This document shows, piece after piece, positions 1 to 12,359 of a stretch of DNA of 64,000 nucleotides. Source of the DNA: Riptortus pedestris (lineage: Eukaryota > Arthropoda > Insecta > Hemiptera > Alydidae); contig CM032233.1 of NCBI GenBank assembly GCA_019009955.1, positions 117,360,001 through 117,424,000 on the forward strand, given 5' to 3'. The position numbers and the translations under genes are program-made. Below the pieces are notes generated by a model. The model saw nothing but the letters and a program-made list of their open reading frames with translations. It was not told where the DNA came from and ran no database searches. How positions within the stretch are numbered: the stretch's first letter is position 1; the number at the start of each line of letters is the position of its first letter.

Positions 1-191
1 AAAGTACAAGTAACTCTCATAATATCTGTATTACCAGAAAGATTATATAAGAACAATGGTAGAATATTTATAAGTTTGGCAAAATTTAACCGTTAACGAT
101 GATGAACTTTAATATATATATTATATATATATATTATATTTTATATATATATACTATTACTATATAATAAATTATATATATATATATATTA
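1..191. other. AT-rich left edge with short TA tracts
   Basis: No gene is visible. The second half is broken (TA)n sequence. A fragment reading towards a GTTAACGATGATGAAC motif may belong to family A but is too short to assign. Confidence 0.4.
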
Positions 192-522
192 CACGCTCTA
201 ATCGGTAGGCCAATTTTTGTTTGATCCGCCTACCCAATTTTGATATTTAATCGTTTCATGTAAAAATCAAGANTGAAGTTCATTAATGGCTAAAATCAGA
301 CCAGTGGGGGGGGGGGGGATAGAGGTGGGAATCTCGAACATTTGAAATATCTCCGTTACTATACATCGGAACAAAAAATGGTATAGAACCAATCTTATTG
401 AAAATTCATTGATCTATAAGTGTTGTTCTATACATATTTTCTGTTTCGTGAATATTAACCGAGATATTTGGATATTATAGTTTTCGGCTTTGAGTAAACT
501 CCCATTCCTTCTCATGTCATGT
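192..522 (+). mobile_element. Family A interior fragment
   Basis: This matches the family A interior in order: a GCTCTA..GGTCGCAA-like start, the TTTGTTTGATC segment, GGCTAAAATCAGACCAGTGG, a poly-G run, ATATCTCCGTTACTATAC, then AATATTAACCGAGATATTTG and a CAGTAAACTCCCA-like end. Both element termini are missing. Position 273 is an ambiguous base (n). Confidence 0.7.
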
Positions 523-618
523 ACTTGGATAATGAAAAATAAAAAAAGAGCTGTAAAGAAGATGCATACATATATACATATTTTCCTAGAGGGATCGATA
601 GACGTTTGAATAATTTTT

Positions 619-813
619 TAACAGATTCCCTCAAGGGAAATCAGCTATTGAGATTGTACTCATGACGCGGATTGGAAACATTTCCTCAAATCCTACCTAG
701 GGAGGATGGACGAAATGATGAGTCTATGAAAGTTTTATATACATATATCGTATATATATATATAGATATATATATATATATATTTTTATATTTATATATA
801 TATATATATATAT
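619..813 (+). mobile_element. Family A 5' end plus TA tract
   Basis: It starts with a diverged AACAGATTCCCTCAAGGGAA (consensus TAGCAGATTTCCCTTAAGGG), followed by the AGCTATTGAG / TACTCATGACGCG block. It runs into a (TA)n tract that is cut by the next element. Confidence 0.7.
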
Positions 814-1621
814 ATGTCGACTACTCGCTAAACACGAACCTCGAATAATCACGAAATCCTCGATATCACGAATTATTTTGTTTATCACCATGGAAAAACC
901 TGCTCTAACACGAAGAAATTACCGATACGTAAACACGAACTAAATTTTCCGGTTATTTTTTTACCTCTATACACGTAAAGCAGAGACATAAATTACCTCA
1001 TGTAACCTCGAAGTTCGGTAGATAAGACGAATTTGATTAGCGCATTAACCTCTAATATCACGATGCTTCTCATAAATGGATTTGTATTTTAACACGAAAT
1101 TTCTGGCGTTTCAGATTCCAACCTGTCGGTGAGTCCCATAACCGGGGACAAGAGGCCTTTAGTCTGTTTGCAGTCTCGTCTTCGGGTTATTTATTATGTA
1201 TACTGTGCCATGGTAAATGTTTAATTTTGAAGCTTGTAAAGGAATTAAGCTAAGTTTTTTTTTTTTTTATTTTAATCAACATTATGACTGAATGCTTTTT
1301 AGTTTTAAGCAAAGGAAGATTAAGGACTTATTAATCAGTTGAGTTAATATTAACTATTTTTTGTGTTTTACCTTCTTTTTTTTAATTATTTATATACACA
1401 TATTTTAATTCATTTAAATATTCGTAAAATATTTAGATTATGTAGATTTGTAGAAGATGTAGGGAAATAAATCCACAGTACATTTAGTTTACCTCTGCTA
1501 AACACGAATTTTCATTTAGTTCACCTCTCATAACTCGAACTATAGCTAAGACGACGAACTATACATAACACGAAACAAAAATGGCAGCCCGTGGAATTTC
1601 GTGATAGTGAGAGTCGACTGG
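814..1621. mobile_element. Inverted-repeat DNA element, possibly pogo/Tigger-like MITE
   Basis: The two ends are inverted copies: left GTCGACTACTCGCTAAACAC, right (reverse complement) CAGTCGACTCTCACTATCAC, with a one-base gap. Both continue into CGAA-rich subterminal repeats such as AACACGAA and AACTCGAA. The element sits in a TA tract, so a TA target duplication is plausible but cannot be proved there. Ends of the CAGT..CTCGCTAA..ACGAA type resemble pogo/Tigger elements; this assignment rests on terminal resemblance alone. No transposase coding is visible. It splits a family A copy. Confidence 0.5.
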
Positions 1622-1799
1622 TATTATATAATCTATAATTCATGGACCTCATTTTCGTTGCCACACTCTAGCGGTCGCAATCTTTTGTCTTAGTTAAAAA
1701 CATAAAAATCGAATTTGATTGATGCGTTGAAATCGGAACCGCGTTCGAGCTAGGGGGGGTGGGTTTAGATGTGGGGATTTTGAAAGATATCTCCGTATC

Positions 1800-1847
<48 letters not shown>

Positions 1848-2050
1848 CGCCGGATCGTTTAAGACCAATCTTAATGCTAATATTAATCCATATAAATGTT
1901 GTAAATATGCTAGTAAATGTAGTATATTCTTCATCTTGAATATTAACCGTGTCATTTGCACTGTTTAGTTATCAACTTTACTAAACCCCAACTCCTACTC
2001 GTGTCATATTAACAATATGGTGTTATATCATGACCTACTTAATTAGAAGA
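1622..2050 (+). mobile_element. Family A interior, continues after the insertion
   Basis: This carries CATGGACCTCATTTTCG, ACACTCTAGCGGTCGCAATC, the poly-G segment, a (TA)n tract at about 1803-1846, then TATTAACCGTGTCATTTG and CTCCTACTCGTGTCATATTA. The TA tract lies further inside the element than usual, so microsatellite growth is not limited to one site. Confidence 0.7.
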
Positions 2051-2684
2051 TTTTCGAAAATCTCGAGTTAATGCAACTTCATTAGATGCTCTTCCTGGTA
2101 AAAAGAAAAAATGACTTCGGCTTACAATATCTTCCTAGAACAAATTCAAATGTCTCTTCTCAATGGAAAACAACGCGTTCTCATAGGGAATACATCCCGT
2201 GACCAGTTATGTTTTTGTGGAAAATAATAAATTATAGCCAAGTTATTAGGAGTTACTCTTAACTGTCCAATGGTTAAAAAGTATATTGGAGTCACAGGCA
2301 GGTCTAGTACCTGCCAGACCAAGTTCCCATTATCCAGATGAGAAGGGCATATGCTTAACTGTCTAGACATTAGAAGCACTTCACTATTTAATTACTCATG
2401 CTGCCATAACATCTCCTTTCAGGCTAAAAAATACTTTCCGGGAGGCTTATGTATCAAACCTACATAATATTACATGAAATAAATATAAAACTGTTATTTC
2501 AAATATTCCTAAGTGGGTTACTAGTAGCCTATTAGGGTACGCCCATTTCAAAACTGTTACGTCTATTTGACAGGCATTTCTAAAATCATTAAATTGTCGC
2601 ATTGGATTAACTAATGTCCATAGCAGCTTCATCAATAAATTTTAAAAACTGAAAAGGTTTGATAACCCCATTTTATAAGAGTTA
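2051..2684. other. Unassigned stretch
   Basis: No recognised repeat or coding signal. Two short minus-strand open frames (2146-2379 and 2447-2635) have no family signature and I do not call them genes. Confidence 0.4.
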
Positions 2685-2787
2685 CTTTAAGGGAAATCGG
2701 CTATTGAGGTTGTAAAAAATTTTATCAAATGTCCATCGATCCTTCCCAGGAAATGACGAAAATGAGGTCCGTGTAAAACAATATATA
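2685..2787 (+). mobile_element. Family A 5' end fragment
   Basis: The sequence TTTAAGGGAAATCGGCTATTG leads into AAATGTCCATCGATCC and GACGAAAATGAGGTCCGT, which is the first ~130 bp of family A. Confidence 0.7.
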
Positions 2788-2809
2788 GTGTGTGTATGTT
2801 GATAGTTAA

Positions 2810-2965
2810 CTCCTCCTACTTTGATACTTCACACCTTATGCATTCTTCTATCGTTTTACACCAAAATGCCTCAATAAACTCTTATCGTGTGTATTTCTAT
2901 TTCAATTCGTTAACGACGGGTAACTCGGCTAGTATATAATATAAATAACAGTAATAAAAAAAACA
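2810..2965 (+). repeat. Dispersed repeat family C (copy 1)
   Basis: It shares scattered blocks in the same order with 52750-53335: TTTGATACTTCAC, a CTACTAT/CTATCG..TTTTACA block, AACTC/AACTTTATC, ACGGGT..GGCTAGTATA and AACAGTAAT. No coding is visible. The class is unknown. Confidence 0.45.
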
Positions 2966-3030
2966 GTAATGTTGCAATAAACTGTAATGTTGTCTTGCAA
3001 TAGGCATTATACATTTATAAAATCAGTGTC

Positions 3031-3255
3031 GGGGGCTCAGGTTAGCCATGTAAATTAAAGCGTTGTTGACCTTAATCTCACATAGAAAACAGAGTGGCGA
3101 GTTCGATTCTCGCCTGGTCAAAGGAAATTATTTAGTGACGAAATTCATTAAATAACATCCTAAGTCCCACCCTGGCTAGAAAAGGGTGGTAACCTGTATA
3201 TGATCCGCCCCAAATAGCCAGAGTTGCAAAAAGTGGACGTTAATAAATAATAATA
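3031..3255 (+). mobile_element. tRNA-derived SINE, copy 1
   Basis: The head looks like a degenerate tRNA: GGGGCTCAGGTTAGCC (A-box region) and GAGTTCGATTCTCGCC (B box). A conserved body follows, with ATTAAATAACATCCTAAGTC and GGGTGGTAACCTGTA, and a TTAATAAATAATAATAA tail. A direct repeat AAAATCAGTGTC flanks it at 3019-3030 and 3256-3267; this is the target-site duplication and sets the ends. An RNA polymerase III promoter type is inferred from the boxes. Two relatives lie at 10678 and 31754. Confidence 0.85.
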
Positions 3256-3589
3256 AAAATCAGTGTCAAAAATCATGTTTCATAACTGTTACTTTCGAAT
3301 TTTAGCAACAATCTAGCACATGAACTTATCTTTGAAAGTCAAAATTAATTTACGTAGAGAAAAAAAAACAAAATAAGGTTTTTAGACAGTATCATAAGCT
3401 ATTTTTATTTTCCGCTTAACAAGTAAGTTATTGCTTAAAAAAAATAATTTCTGGATAATTAACAATTATTTTTTTTATTTATTTATTTATTTATTGGAGC
3501 TTCGCAGCTTCGGCGATGTTGCTCTAAACAAAAGGATTTGTAACTTAAAAAAACAATACAAACAAAAAAAATTAACAAAATTAAACAAA

Positions 3590-3975
3590 ACAGAAATGGA
3601 ACACAAAACACAAAAAGAAAACAAAACAGATAAGGAACACAAAACGCAAAAGGAACACAAACCAGAAAAGGAACACAGAACACAAAAGGAACACAAAACA
3701 TAAAAGGATTACAAAAAATAAAAGGATCAAAACACAGAGTGAAAACACGAAAAACCGAGATGAAATCAAAACAGAAATGGGAAAAAAATAGGAACACAAC
3801 TCAAAACAGAACTGGAATAAAAAAATATAACACAAAAGGCGAAATTAAACACAAAAACTGAATGAAACACAAAAACGGAACTAGAACTCAAAATGGAAAT
3901 GGAACTTAAAAACAAAATGGAACTCAAAAAGCATGAATGGAAATCAAAAAACAAATATTGAACACAGCAAAGAAC
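3590..3975. repeat. Degenerate AAC/ACA-rich minisatellite
   Basis: Irregular tandem units of about 15 bp related to AGGAACACAAAAC are gradually replaced by AATGGAACTCAAAA-type units. Open frames on both strands here are translations of this repeat, not genes. Confidence 0.75.
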
Positions 3976-4985
3976 ACAAATATTTAATATAACCTATTAT
4001 CCATTACTCAAAGTATATAAAAATGTGGTGTGTAGTTTTTGTCAAAATTGTCGTCTATTGAATATTTATTTATATATAATGTCGACTTTAGCAGATAATG
4101 GCTATAAAGCCAAAATGTAAAAGGAATGTTTGAATAAAAATTTATTTTGAGACTGAATCAAAGGATAAACAGCCGAAAACAAAATACAAGCTTATGATTT
4201 CATATTTCTGGGGAACAACGTGTCTGTTCTGTAAAGGCCGGGAGGATATAAAAGATCACACGCACCCACTCTCAAAAATCCTTTTATTATAGGAAGATTA
4301 TTTAGGGGCAACTCGCCCCATCTGCAGTGATTTTATTATTTTTTAGCTCTGGCAATATTTTAATAAGTTTTGAAGTGAGTGTGTGTGTATTTGTTATCGT
4401 TCTTGCTCTCGCAATATTTTTTTATTTATCGTTACAAAACTCGATGTTTTACAAAATATTTCATGTAAAGATAATCATAAAAAAATAATATACGCCGTCT
4501 AACTTCCCCTACTTCTAAACTTTTTCTTCTCAGTTCGTTACTACCCACTGTGATGGGCTTCGCATTTCATTTATCCTTCCAATAGGAAAATTATAAAATT
4601 TACTAAGTTTATCGGATTGTACTTTTCAATGAATATTTCACTTCCTGCTAAATACAAACAAGGATTGTAGTTAAACTTATACAAAAGTAATAGGATATCC
4701 ATAGGTTCAAAAAGTTAAACTACTTGAGGTTTGTTTGCATTTAAGGGTCAGTCCCTTTCGTTCTATGGACCATTAGCTGTGAGAGAGACAAAGACCAGCC
4801 TACCTAACCAGGCATTTCAGTGCTTCTAGGGGGTGATTTCGGTATGTCCCTCAACTTGTCAGAATACACCAGAGATATTTAGTAAAAGGCACTGTGCAAT
4901 GGGGTGGCACGCCCTTTACTCTCCCTTCAACACAGGCTTACATACTAGCTCATATCACTGGATGAGTCCTGAGAAAACGCTTTAT
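3976..4985. other. Unassigned stretch
   Basis: AT-rich with short homopolymers. I see no coding region, splice-site pair or known repeat that I can support. Confidence 0.4.
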
Positions 4986-5075
4986 AGCAACCCTTAAGGG
5001 AAATAATCTAATGAGGCTCTACTCATGTCACGATTATCGAACCATTTCCTCTAATGTCCATCGCTCCTGACGGAA
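4986..5075 (+). mobile_element. Family A 5' end fragment
   Basis: The sequence AGCAACCCTTAAGGGAAATA, then CTACTCATGTCACGAT and TGTCCATCGCTCC, is a diverged start of family A. It is fused directly to a family B fragment. Confidence 0.6.
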
Positions 5076-5700
5076 CTTTACTCATGTGCTTATTTGCCGA
5101 AAAACGGATATGAAACGAAATATCGCTATTTTTAATTTCAGGCCTCCCTTATAATCCCCACTCCTGTTCGTTCCTAGAAATGTTGGTACAGCTTACAGTC
5201 ATGGAGGAGTTAGTGATAATGAACATACGAGTATTGTTTAGTTCGGTTGAGTCTTTTGTGACCAATAAAATAGTTGACTCCGCGTATATCTCGTTTATAC
5301 TTTGTTACACGACAAAAGTAAATATAACTTAAGTTACTCTAAATAACAAAGTAAACAACTTTTGTCATGTACATATATGCTAAAAAACCAATAGGAAACG
5401 AAATACCGCTATTTTTAATTCCAGGCCTCCCCTATAACGCCCACTCCTGTTCGTCTCAGAGAATATTAATATAGCCTAATGCCTAAGTGAGGTCAGTAGT
5501 AATATACTACCAAGTTTCATAAAATTTGGTTCAGCCGTTTATGCGTGAAAAGATAACAAACAAACAAGCAGACACCAAAGCTACTAATTGCAGATATCGT
5601 GTCTATGGCATGTGAAACGAAAAAGCATCCTGAAGTTTTGAGAAAAAAATCAATGTACAGACAGAGGTTACAATTTTATATATATATATTCTATATATAT
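5076..5700 (-). mobile_element. Family B (Helitron-like) fragment
   Basis: Two internal tandem units are present, each with TATTTGCCGAAAA..CAATAGGAAACGAAAT, TTTCAGGCCTCCC and CCCACTCCTGTTCGT. They are followed by the terminal segment GGTTCAGCCGTTTATGCGTG, AACAAACAAACAAGCAGACA and the ACAGACAGAGGTTACAATTT end with a (TA)n tract. The hairpin/CTAG end is missing. Confidence 0.65.
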
Positions 5701-5759
5701 ATAGATAGATAGATAGATAACCACTCTAGAGGTCGCAATGTTTGTCCAATCGTTACCAA

Positions 5760-6512
5760 ACTTCATAGATAACAGTTTTATGTATAAAACAAAAGTTAAT
5801 CTAAATAACAAAGTAAACAACTTTTGTTATGTGCATGTTTGTCGAAAAACAAATAGAGAAATCTAAACATTTTAATATAGCTTATCATCATGGATTAATG
5901 ATAATTGAGAGTTTTTTAAGTTCGGTTCAATCGTTGGCGCCCAATAAAATAGTTGACTCCCGCTTTAGTTTATAGTGTATAATCTCGTTTATACATTGTT
6001 AAAGACAAAAATGAATATCACAATGTTACTCTAAATAAACAAAATACCAACTTTTGAATATGTTCATATTTGCCGAAAAACGGAATAGAAAACGAAATAC
6101 CGCTATTTTAAATTCAGGCCTCCTTTACAACCCCCACTCCTGCCCGTCCCTAGAAATGTTGGTATGGCTTATTAATCCGTTAGTGATAATACACATACCA
6201 AATTGTTCACTTCCGCTATAGGTTTGCGTATATCTCGTTTATAATTCAGTATAGCAAAAAAGTGTATATAACAAAAGTTACTCTAAATAATAAACAATAA
6301 CTTTTGATATGTTCATATTTGCCGTAAAATCAATAGGAAACGAAAATATTTTTAATTTCAGGATTCCCTTATAACCCCCACTCCTGTTCGTCTCAGAGGA
6401 TATTAATATAGCCTAAAGTCTAAGTTGATATAGGTAAATACATACCAAGTTTCATAAAATTCGGTTCCAGCCGTTTCGTGAAAAAAAAAATCAATGTACA
6501 GACAGAGGTTAC

Positions 6513-6520
<8 letters not shown>
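5760..6520 (-). mobile_element. Family B (Helitron-like) fragment, three to four tandem units
   Basis: Units restart near 5790, 6040 and 6290 with AACTTTTG(T)TATGT..ATATTTGCCG. The element finishes with TCAGCCGTTTCGTGAAAAAA and ACAGACAGAGGTTACAATTT at 6480-6518. Unit lengths here (about 240-250 bp) are shorter than in the 38 kb copy. It lacks the hairpin end. Confidence 0.6.

Positions 6521-6565
<45 letters not shown>
6519..6565. repeat. (TA)n microsatellite
   Basis: A pure TA tract attached to the end of the family B copy. Confidence 0.9.
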
Positions 6566-6568
<3 letters not shown>

Positions 6569-6694
6569 TGTTACGTTTTTAAAACTGACTCACGGCTGGC
6601 CGAGCTACTTTTTTATAGGGAGGCGGCAATACATCAAAGGGGAATTGTCTAGTTCATTCGACGTCCTGGGAAGATTCTATAGAGGCTAGAACTT

Positions 6695-7382
6695 TCCCTG
6701 TCGGCTGCTAAAATTAAGTTTGTTAACGGCTGAAATCGGACCAGGGGAGGGAGGGTTTAGATGGGAGGAATTTCGAAAATTTGAAATATCTCAGTTACTA
6801 TACGTCGTATGGAAAAATGGTATAGAAGCAATATTATTGCAAATAAAAGTTAATATAAATATTGTTATACATATTATACGTATTATTCCACTAGTGTCAT
6901 ATTAATAATAATCTGTTATATCATGAATAACTTAATTACAAGGTTAAATACCAAATATTGTTTTCAACAAAGCTTTATTATACGATATACCATCAAATAT
7001 GTTCTGTTGTCCTTCCTTTCTTTTGTTCTTGGATTACTAAAATCTGAATGATTGATGTAGAAATTATTCAAATTCTTTTCAAATTACTCCACTAATAGTA
7101 AATAGTTTTCAATAAAATTAATATGTTTTATTCAGATATATTTCATTAATTGTTCATCTTTCGGGTCTAGAATAGTTATATCTATTCAGCTCTACAAAGT
7201 TGGCTGTCATGTTTGTTTACAATCGGAGGCTTTCCGTTGTATTAGCTTGTAAATTGACTGAATGATTTCTTATTACCGTATGTATTTATTCCCTTAACAT
7301 TCACGGTGGTGTTACCTATATGTAGATTTATTCGGTGTAAGCCTTCTGAAATCTGCTTAGTTTACCCTGCGTGATGGACTTT
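6695..7382 (+). mobile_element. Family A copy, 5'-truncated
   Basis: It runs from TTAACGGCTGAAATCGGACC through the AAATACCAAATATTG and TTTGTTTACAATC blocks to the 3' end GAAATCTGCTTAGTTTACCC, CTGCGTGATGGACTT. The hairpin is damaged: the ACGCAG arm is reduced to TTTACCCTGCGT. Confidence 0.75.
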
Positions 7383-8559
7383 TTTATCCAAGTTGTGTCT
7401 GTATCAAGTATTTTAGCCGTTGTATTCAAACGTTTTCATTGTATTTTTTCTAAGATTTAATCAATCTAATATTCTACACATATCCTACGATTCCCTGGTC
7501 TTAGTGCTGTGGAAACCTATTGTTGCTAATTCTGTATTCAGAAGATTCCCTTGTGTTTTTCAAAAGTTTGTGCAATGACCACTATTTCTTCGTTGCTCTT
7601 CTTCGTCAATGCAACCTCAAGTTTCTTCAGTTGGCCCCATGCTTTTTTTATTACACATAATTTTGAAAAAAAAATCTTTGTTTTAGTCCAAGCATGATAA
7701 GTAAACTCTAGTATTGTAAGTTGCTTCTATGACTTCTCTGCTGTAATCCACTGAAGCCTTATTGACTATAGTAATCCGCGCAATGTGGGACATTCCATTG
7801 TCTAACAGTTCTAACCAGATATATTAAATGAGTATTATAAGCTGTTCCGAGAATTTTGTAGTCACCGAGAAGACGTATTGCCCATACCATTCCACGCTGT
7901 TCAGAGGATTTCCTAAAATTTCTTTCGTGGTACACTACTAACTCTACTATTCTACTTTATTGCAGGGAAGCCTTTGTCCAATTAAAACCCATTTTGCGCT
8001 ATTATTTCATGATATTTTCTGAGCTCAGGTCTTTGTTCAATAAATTCCATTTATCCTTAATATACTGCACTATTCTCTAACCACACACATGCATTTCTCG
8101 CTCATGTTGAGGAATGTAGTTATTAGGATGCTATATTTGCGGATGAATAGGGTCTGAAAGCTTTATACTTTTCCAGACAGTTTGACATTACTCATGAACC
8201 TCAATTAACCTTTAACCTTATTACCTTCCCAAAGTTATTATAATCAGGATAACCCCTCTAATTTAAGCTCAGAGACTCAAGCTAGTAGTTTCAATTCTTC
8301 TACTACACAAACCAACGTTGAGAAACTTCTAGCAGTAATGAATAGCATCGTCAACAGATACTTGTGAGAGTCTACAGTATATCCTGCTAAAATGTTTTGT
8401 CATTATTTTTCCATTACTTCTTCTAAAGTTAAACTGCCCTGGAGAAAATGTACAAGCAACCATTCTACCCCACATAAAGAGCAGTGGCAGATTATAAATT
8501 TTGTTATAACTGTACTATACTACTCATTTAATTGTAACAAAGTTTGGAATAGATGAAGA
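7383..8559. other. Unassigned stretch with a possible decayed coding fragment
   Basis: No repeat is recognised. On the minus strand around 7700-7920 a broken frame reads IRLLGDYKILGTAYNT. It is faintly like a reverse transcriptase core but interrupted, and I could not place it in a family. Confidence 0.25.
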
Positions 8560-9390
<831 letters not shown>

Positions 9391-9399
9391 ACGTTCCAT

Positions 9400-10261
9400 C
9401 TGAAAGCAGTGGACTGGCTAGGAAGGGGGTGTTGACTCGGATCAATGGCTTTCTCACTACCTGGCGCCTCATGTTACCTCAACTGTAAAAGATTCTTTAA
9501 TAAGTTATTATGAAGCTTCCTGGCGTTTTAATAAAATTCTTTGAACGACTTTGAGCAGTGAGCTTTAGCATTCATAGCTCTTCCATATAAGCCTCCCAAT
9601 GGTTATACCTAAAAAATTTGAAGTACCAGCATTTATTATGTCAATTCTCTAGACATATGAATTTAATGGAAGAAATATGAAAATTATTTCTTTATCAATA
9701 ATAAATATGAAGTTGAATACATATTTTTAGCTTGGCATTGTAGGTGATGATATTTCATAGTCTTCATCATTTTATTAAAGGGGTCGATGTGCTCCAAAGA
9801 AAGTCCACCTAAAGTATCCAGTACAACAAAACTGACAATATCCTTACTCTTCTTAAGAGGAAACAGCTTTTTTGACTGTTAGAAATTTAAACTGAACGTG
9901 AGACTTTTAGCCTAATATTAAAATTACATAAACAGGAGTGTTGGTATAATGAAGTCTGAAAACTAACAACGTAAATAACACCTTTAATATCTGACATGTA
10001 ATACATTTTACATATCGAATGTAGGAAATAACAATAGGAACAATTGAGTGTATAACATTTTTGTTAGTTTAAAACAGTACACGATTTAATTTAGTATTTA
10101 TCAGTTTATCCCCACCTAAATCACTACTCTTCATGTTCACATTCACCCATTAAAAATCTTGGAATACATATATACTTCACAAAAAAGTAGTAAATTACCT
10201 GGTTTGGTAACGATCAAATGAAATTGTTGTGAGTTATGATTCAATAAATCCTTATATTAAT
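9400..10261. other. Unassigned stretch
   Basis: No coding, splice-site or repeat signal that I can support. Ordinary AT-rich sequence. Confidence 0.4.
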
Positions 10262-10450
10262 TCCGTCAATCAAGGTCTGCTTAAACTAAGCAGATTTTCC
10301 ACTTGCAGAACTTTAATTGGCGTTCCACAGCAACGTTTTTGTGTGTATCTCACATAATAAAGGCCTGTTGAGAGCAATATTTGGTATTTAAGCTCGGAAT
10401 AAGACGTTTCATGATACACGATATGTTGGTGAAAAATCACGGTTTATAAT
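10262..10450 (-). mobile_element. Family A 3' end fragment
   Basis: It starts TCCGTCAATCAAGGTCTGCT and TAAACTAAGCAGATTTTCC (reverse complement of the hairpin end and the internal terminal repeat). It continues into the AATATTTGGTATTTAAGC block, then stops. Confidence 0.7.
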
Positions 10451-10640
10451 CCAGACAAACAGAAGACCTATAATCCAACACATTTACAGAAATTAACAAC
10501 AAGTTGTGTACAATTTTCTCCCCCCCCCCTAAACACCTATTCCCCGGTTCGATGTCAGCCGTTAATGCACTTAATATTGTGTTTCACATGAAATGCTTAT
10601 ATAACCATCAAACAAACTACCACTTTCCATTGCATTCCAT

Positions 10641-10995
10641 TTTGCAGAATTCCCATAAAGGAAATCAATTATTGAGGGGCTCAGGTTAGCCATGTGAGTT
10701 AAAGCGTTGCCTTTAATCTCACATGGTAAACCTAGAGTGGCGAGTTCGATTCCCGCCTGGACAAAGGAATTTATTTAGTGACGAAATTCATTAAATAACA
10801 TCCTAAGTCCCACCCTGGCTAGAAAAGGGTGGTAACCTGTAGATAACCCGTCCCAATTAACCTTAGTTGCAAAAAGTGGACGTTAATAAATAATTTAATT
10901 TAATTATTGAGGTTGTGCTCATGACGATATTTTCGAATACTTGGTCAAATGCCCATTGATCCTACCTAGGAGATGAAGAAAATGAGGTCTTCTTC

Positions 10996-11039
<44 letters not shown>

Positions 11040-11063
11040 CACATATATATATATATATATATA
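10641..11063 (+). mobile_element. Family A 5' end, split by a SINE
   Basis: The start GCAGAATTCCCATAAAGG runs to AATTATTGAGG, where a SINE is inserted. After the SINE the element resumes with GGTTGTGCTCATGACG and GATGAAGAAAATGAGGTC, then an (AC)n-(TA)n tract at 11000-11063. Confidence 0.75.
10678..10901 (+). mobile_element. tRNA-derived SINE, copy 2
   Basis: Same family as 3031: GGCTCAGGTTAGCCATGTGA head, GAGTTCGATTCCCGCC B box, shared body and TTAATAAATAATTTAATT tail. The 11-bp AATTATTGAGG is duplicated at 10667-10677 and 10902-10912, and it is an intact piece of the surrounding family A sequence. This shows both the insertion and its order: the SINE came after family A. Confidence 0.88.
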
Positions 11064-11682
11064 AACTCAACCGCAAAAAAAACCGGACACTTAGATTTAA
11101 TCTTATAAGTTTGTTAAATACTTAATATATATGTATATTAATCTTTTTAATTAAAATAATTGGTTAATCTATAGGTTATTTAAACAAAATCTGCCAAAAG
11201 TGAATAATTTTTATTGATTATTTACAAAAAAATACAAAATAAAAAAAAAGAAAAAGATAAAGTAACACATTTAAAAAAAAATTATTCTTCATTTTTATTA
11301 CAGTGAATCGTAGACTTCGTTACCCCAAGCGTTTCGGCAATTTAACGTAATCTCCGGCCTTCCATTTAAGTTTGAAAGACCCATTATTCTGGACCGAAAT
11401 AAAAATAAAACATTAATTAAAGAAAATGCTTGGTTAATAATTAAAGATGTTTTAATGTGCGAAAAACTACTTACAGTTTAGAATAGATCAACTTCACGAC
11501 AAATAAATCTAATCTGAGTTTTATCTAATTGTTTACTAATCCTGAAGGTATTACTTCAATGGACTTAGACTCTAAATTCTCTGTAATAACTAGAATACCC
11601 CCAAAAAGAAAATTGCTGAAAATTAGCTTTTAATACGACAAAAATGAAGTGTCCAGTTTTTTTTTTTTTTTGCGGTTGAGTG
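11064..11682 (-). mobile_element. Tc1/mariner-like MITE with a transposase N-terminal remnant
   Basis: Inverted ends ACTCAACCGCAAAAAAAAC / CCGGACACTT (left) and, as reverse complement, ACTCAACCGC, A-run, CTGGACACTT (right). TA dinucleotides flank both ends at 11062-11063 and 11683-11684, as expected for Tc1/mariner. On the minus strand near 11300-11370 the frame reads KAGDYVKLPKRLG, and after a frameshift VTKSTIH. This resembles the helix-turn-helix DNA-binding part of a transposase. No catalytic domain remains, so it is a deleted, non-autonomous copy. Confidence 0.7.
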
Positions 11683-11817
11683 TATAGTATATATTTCTGT
11701 TACCGACATGTACTGTTAGAGGAGGGGAATTTATTATGACCTTAGAGAATTCATTATTATGAAAGATACTTTCAAATATCATGTTCCATGGCGTGATTAA
11801 TTTAGATTTAGCGATGT

Positions 11818-12265
11818 TGTCTTGAAAATGTTTATTTGATCTATTCCATATTCGATATTTAATTATTTTAAGCAATACTAAGGATTATATTTGTTATTGG
11901 CTGAAATCGGACCTGGGATAGTGGGGGTTTAGAGGGGGGATTCGAAAAGTCTAAATATCTCCCTTATTATGAGTCGGATCATAAAACGTTATAAAACCAA
12001 TCTTGTTAAACTATTAATGCTTTACAATTGTTGTTCTATACTTTTTTTCGTAGCTCAAATATTATGCGAAAAATTCATACTTTATTTTTTTCAGTTAAAT
12101 AGACGGCGAGATGTGATGGCCAGTTTATTATACCTGAACGTGGGAAATCTGCTTAGTTTACGCAACCCTTGGGAGACGGACTTTTATTTTCATCTTCTAG
12201 GTAGGATTGATAGGCATTTCAGAAAATTTTACGATAACGGCCTCAAGAGTGCAACCTCAAAAAAT
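11818..12265 (+). mobile_element. Family A composite, first half of a tandem duplication
   Basis: A interior (TTATTGGCTGAAATCGGACC..) runs to the 3' end GGGAAATCTGCTTAGTTTAC, GAGACGGACTT at about 12184. It joins directly to the reverse-complemented start of another A copy (TAGGTAGGATTGATAGGCAT). It contains a segment, TTAAATAGACGGCGAGATGT, that other A copies lack. The same composite recurs at 12667-13114. Confidence 0.7.
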
Positions 12266-12359
12266 GATTAGAAATAGTTTTAACACAATATGAAGATAGA
12301 TTTAACAAAATATAGCAATAATTGTAAAACTGAATATATAAAATTACTATGTAAAAATG

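Noticed and set aside
3483..3835. Cys/Phe-rich minus-strand frames (FCVPF repeats)
   Set aside because: Translation of the AGGAACACAAAAC-type minisatellite.
7700..7920. Possible reverse transcriptase remnant on the minus strand (LLGDYKILGTAYNT)
   Set aside because: Too short and interrupted; no catalytic motif could be found, so only noted under the unassigned stretch.
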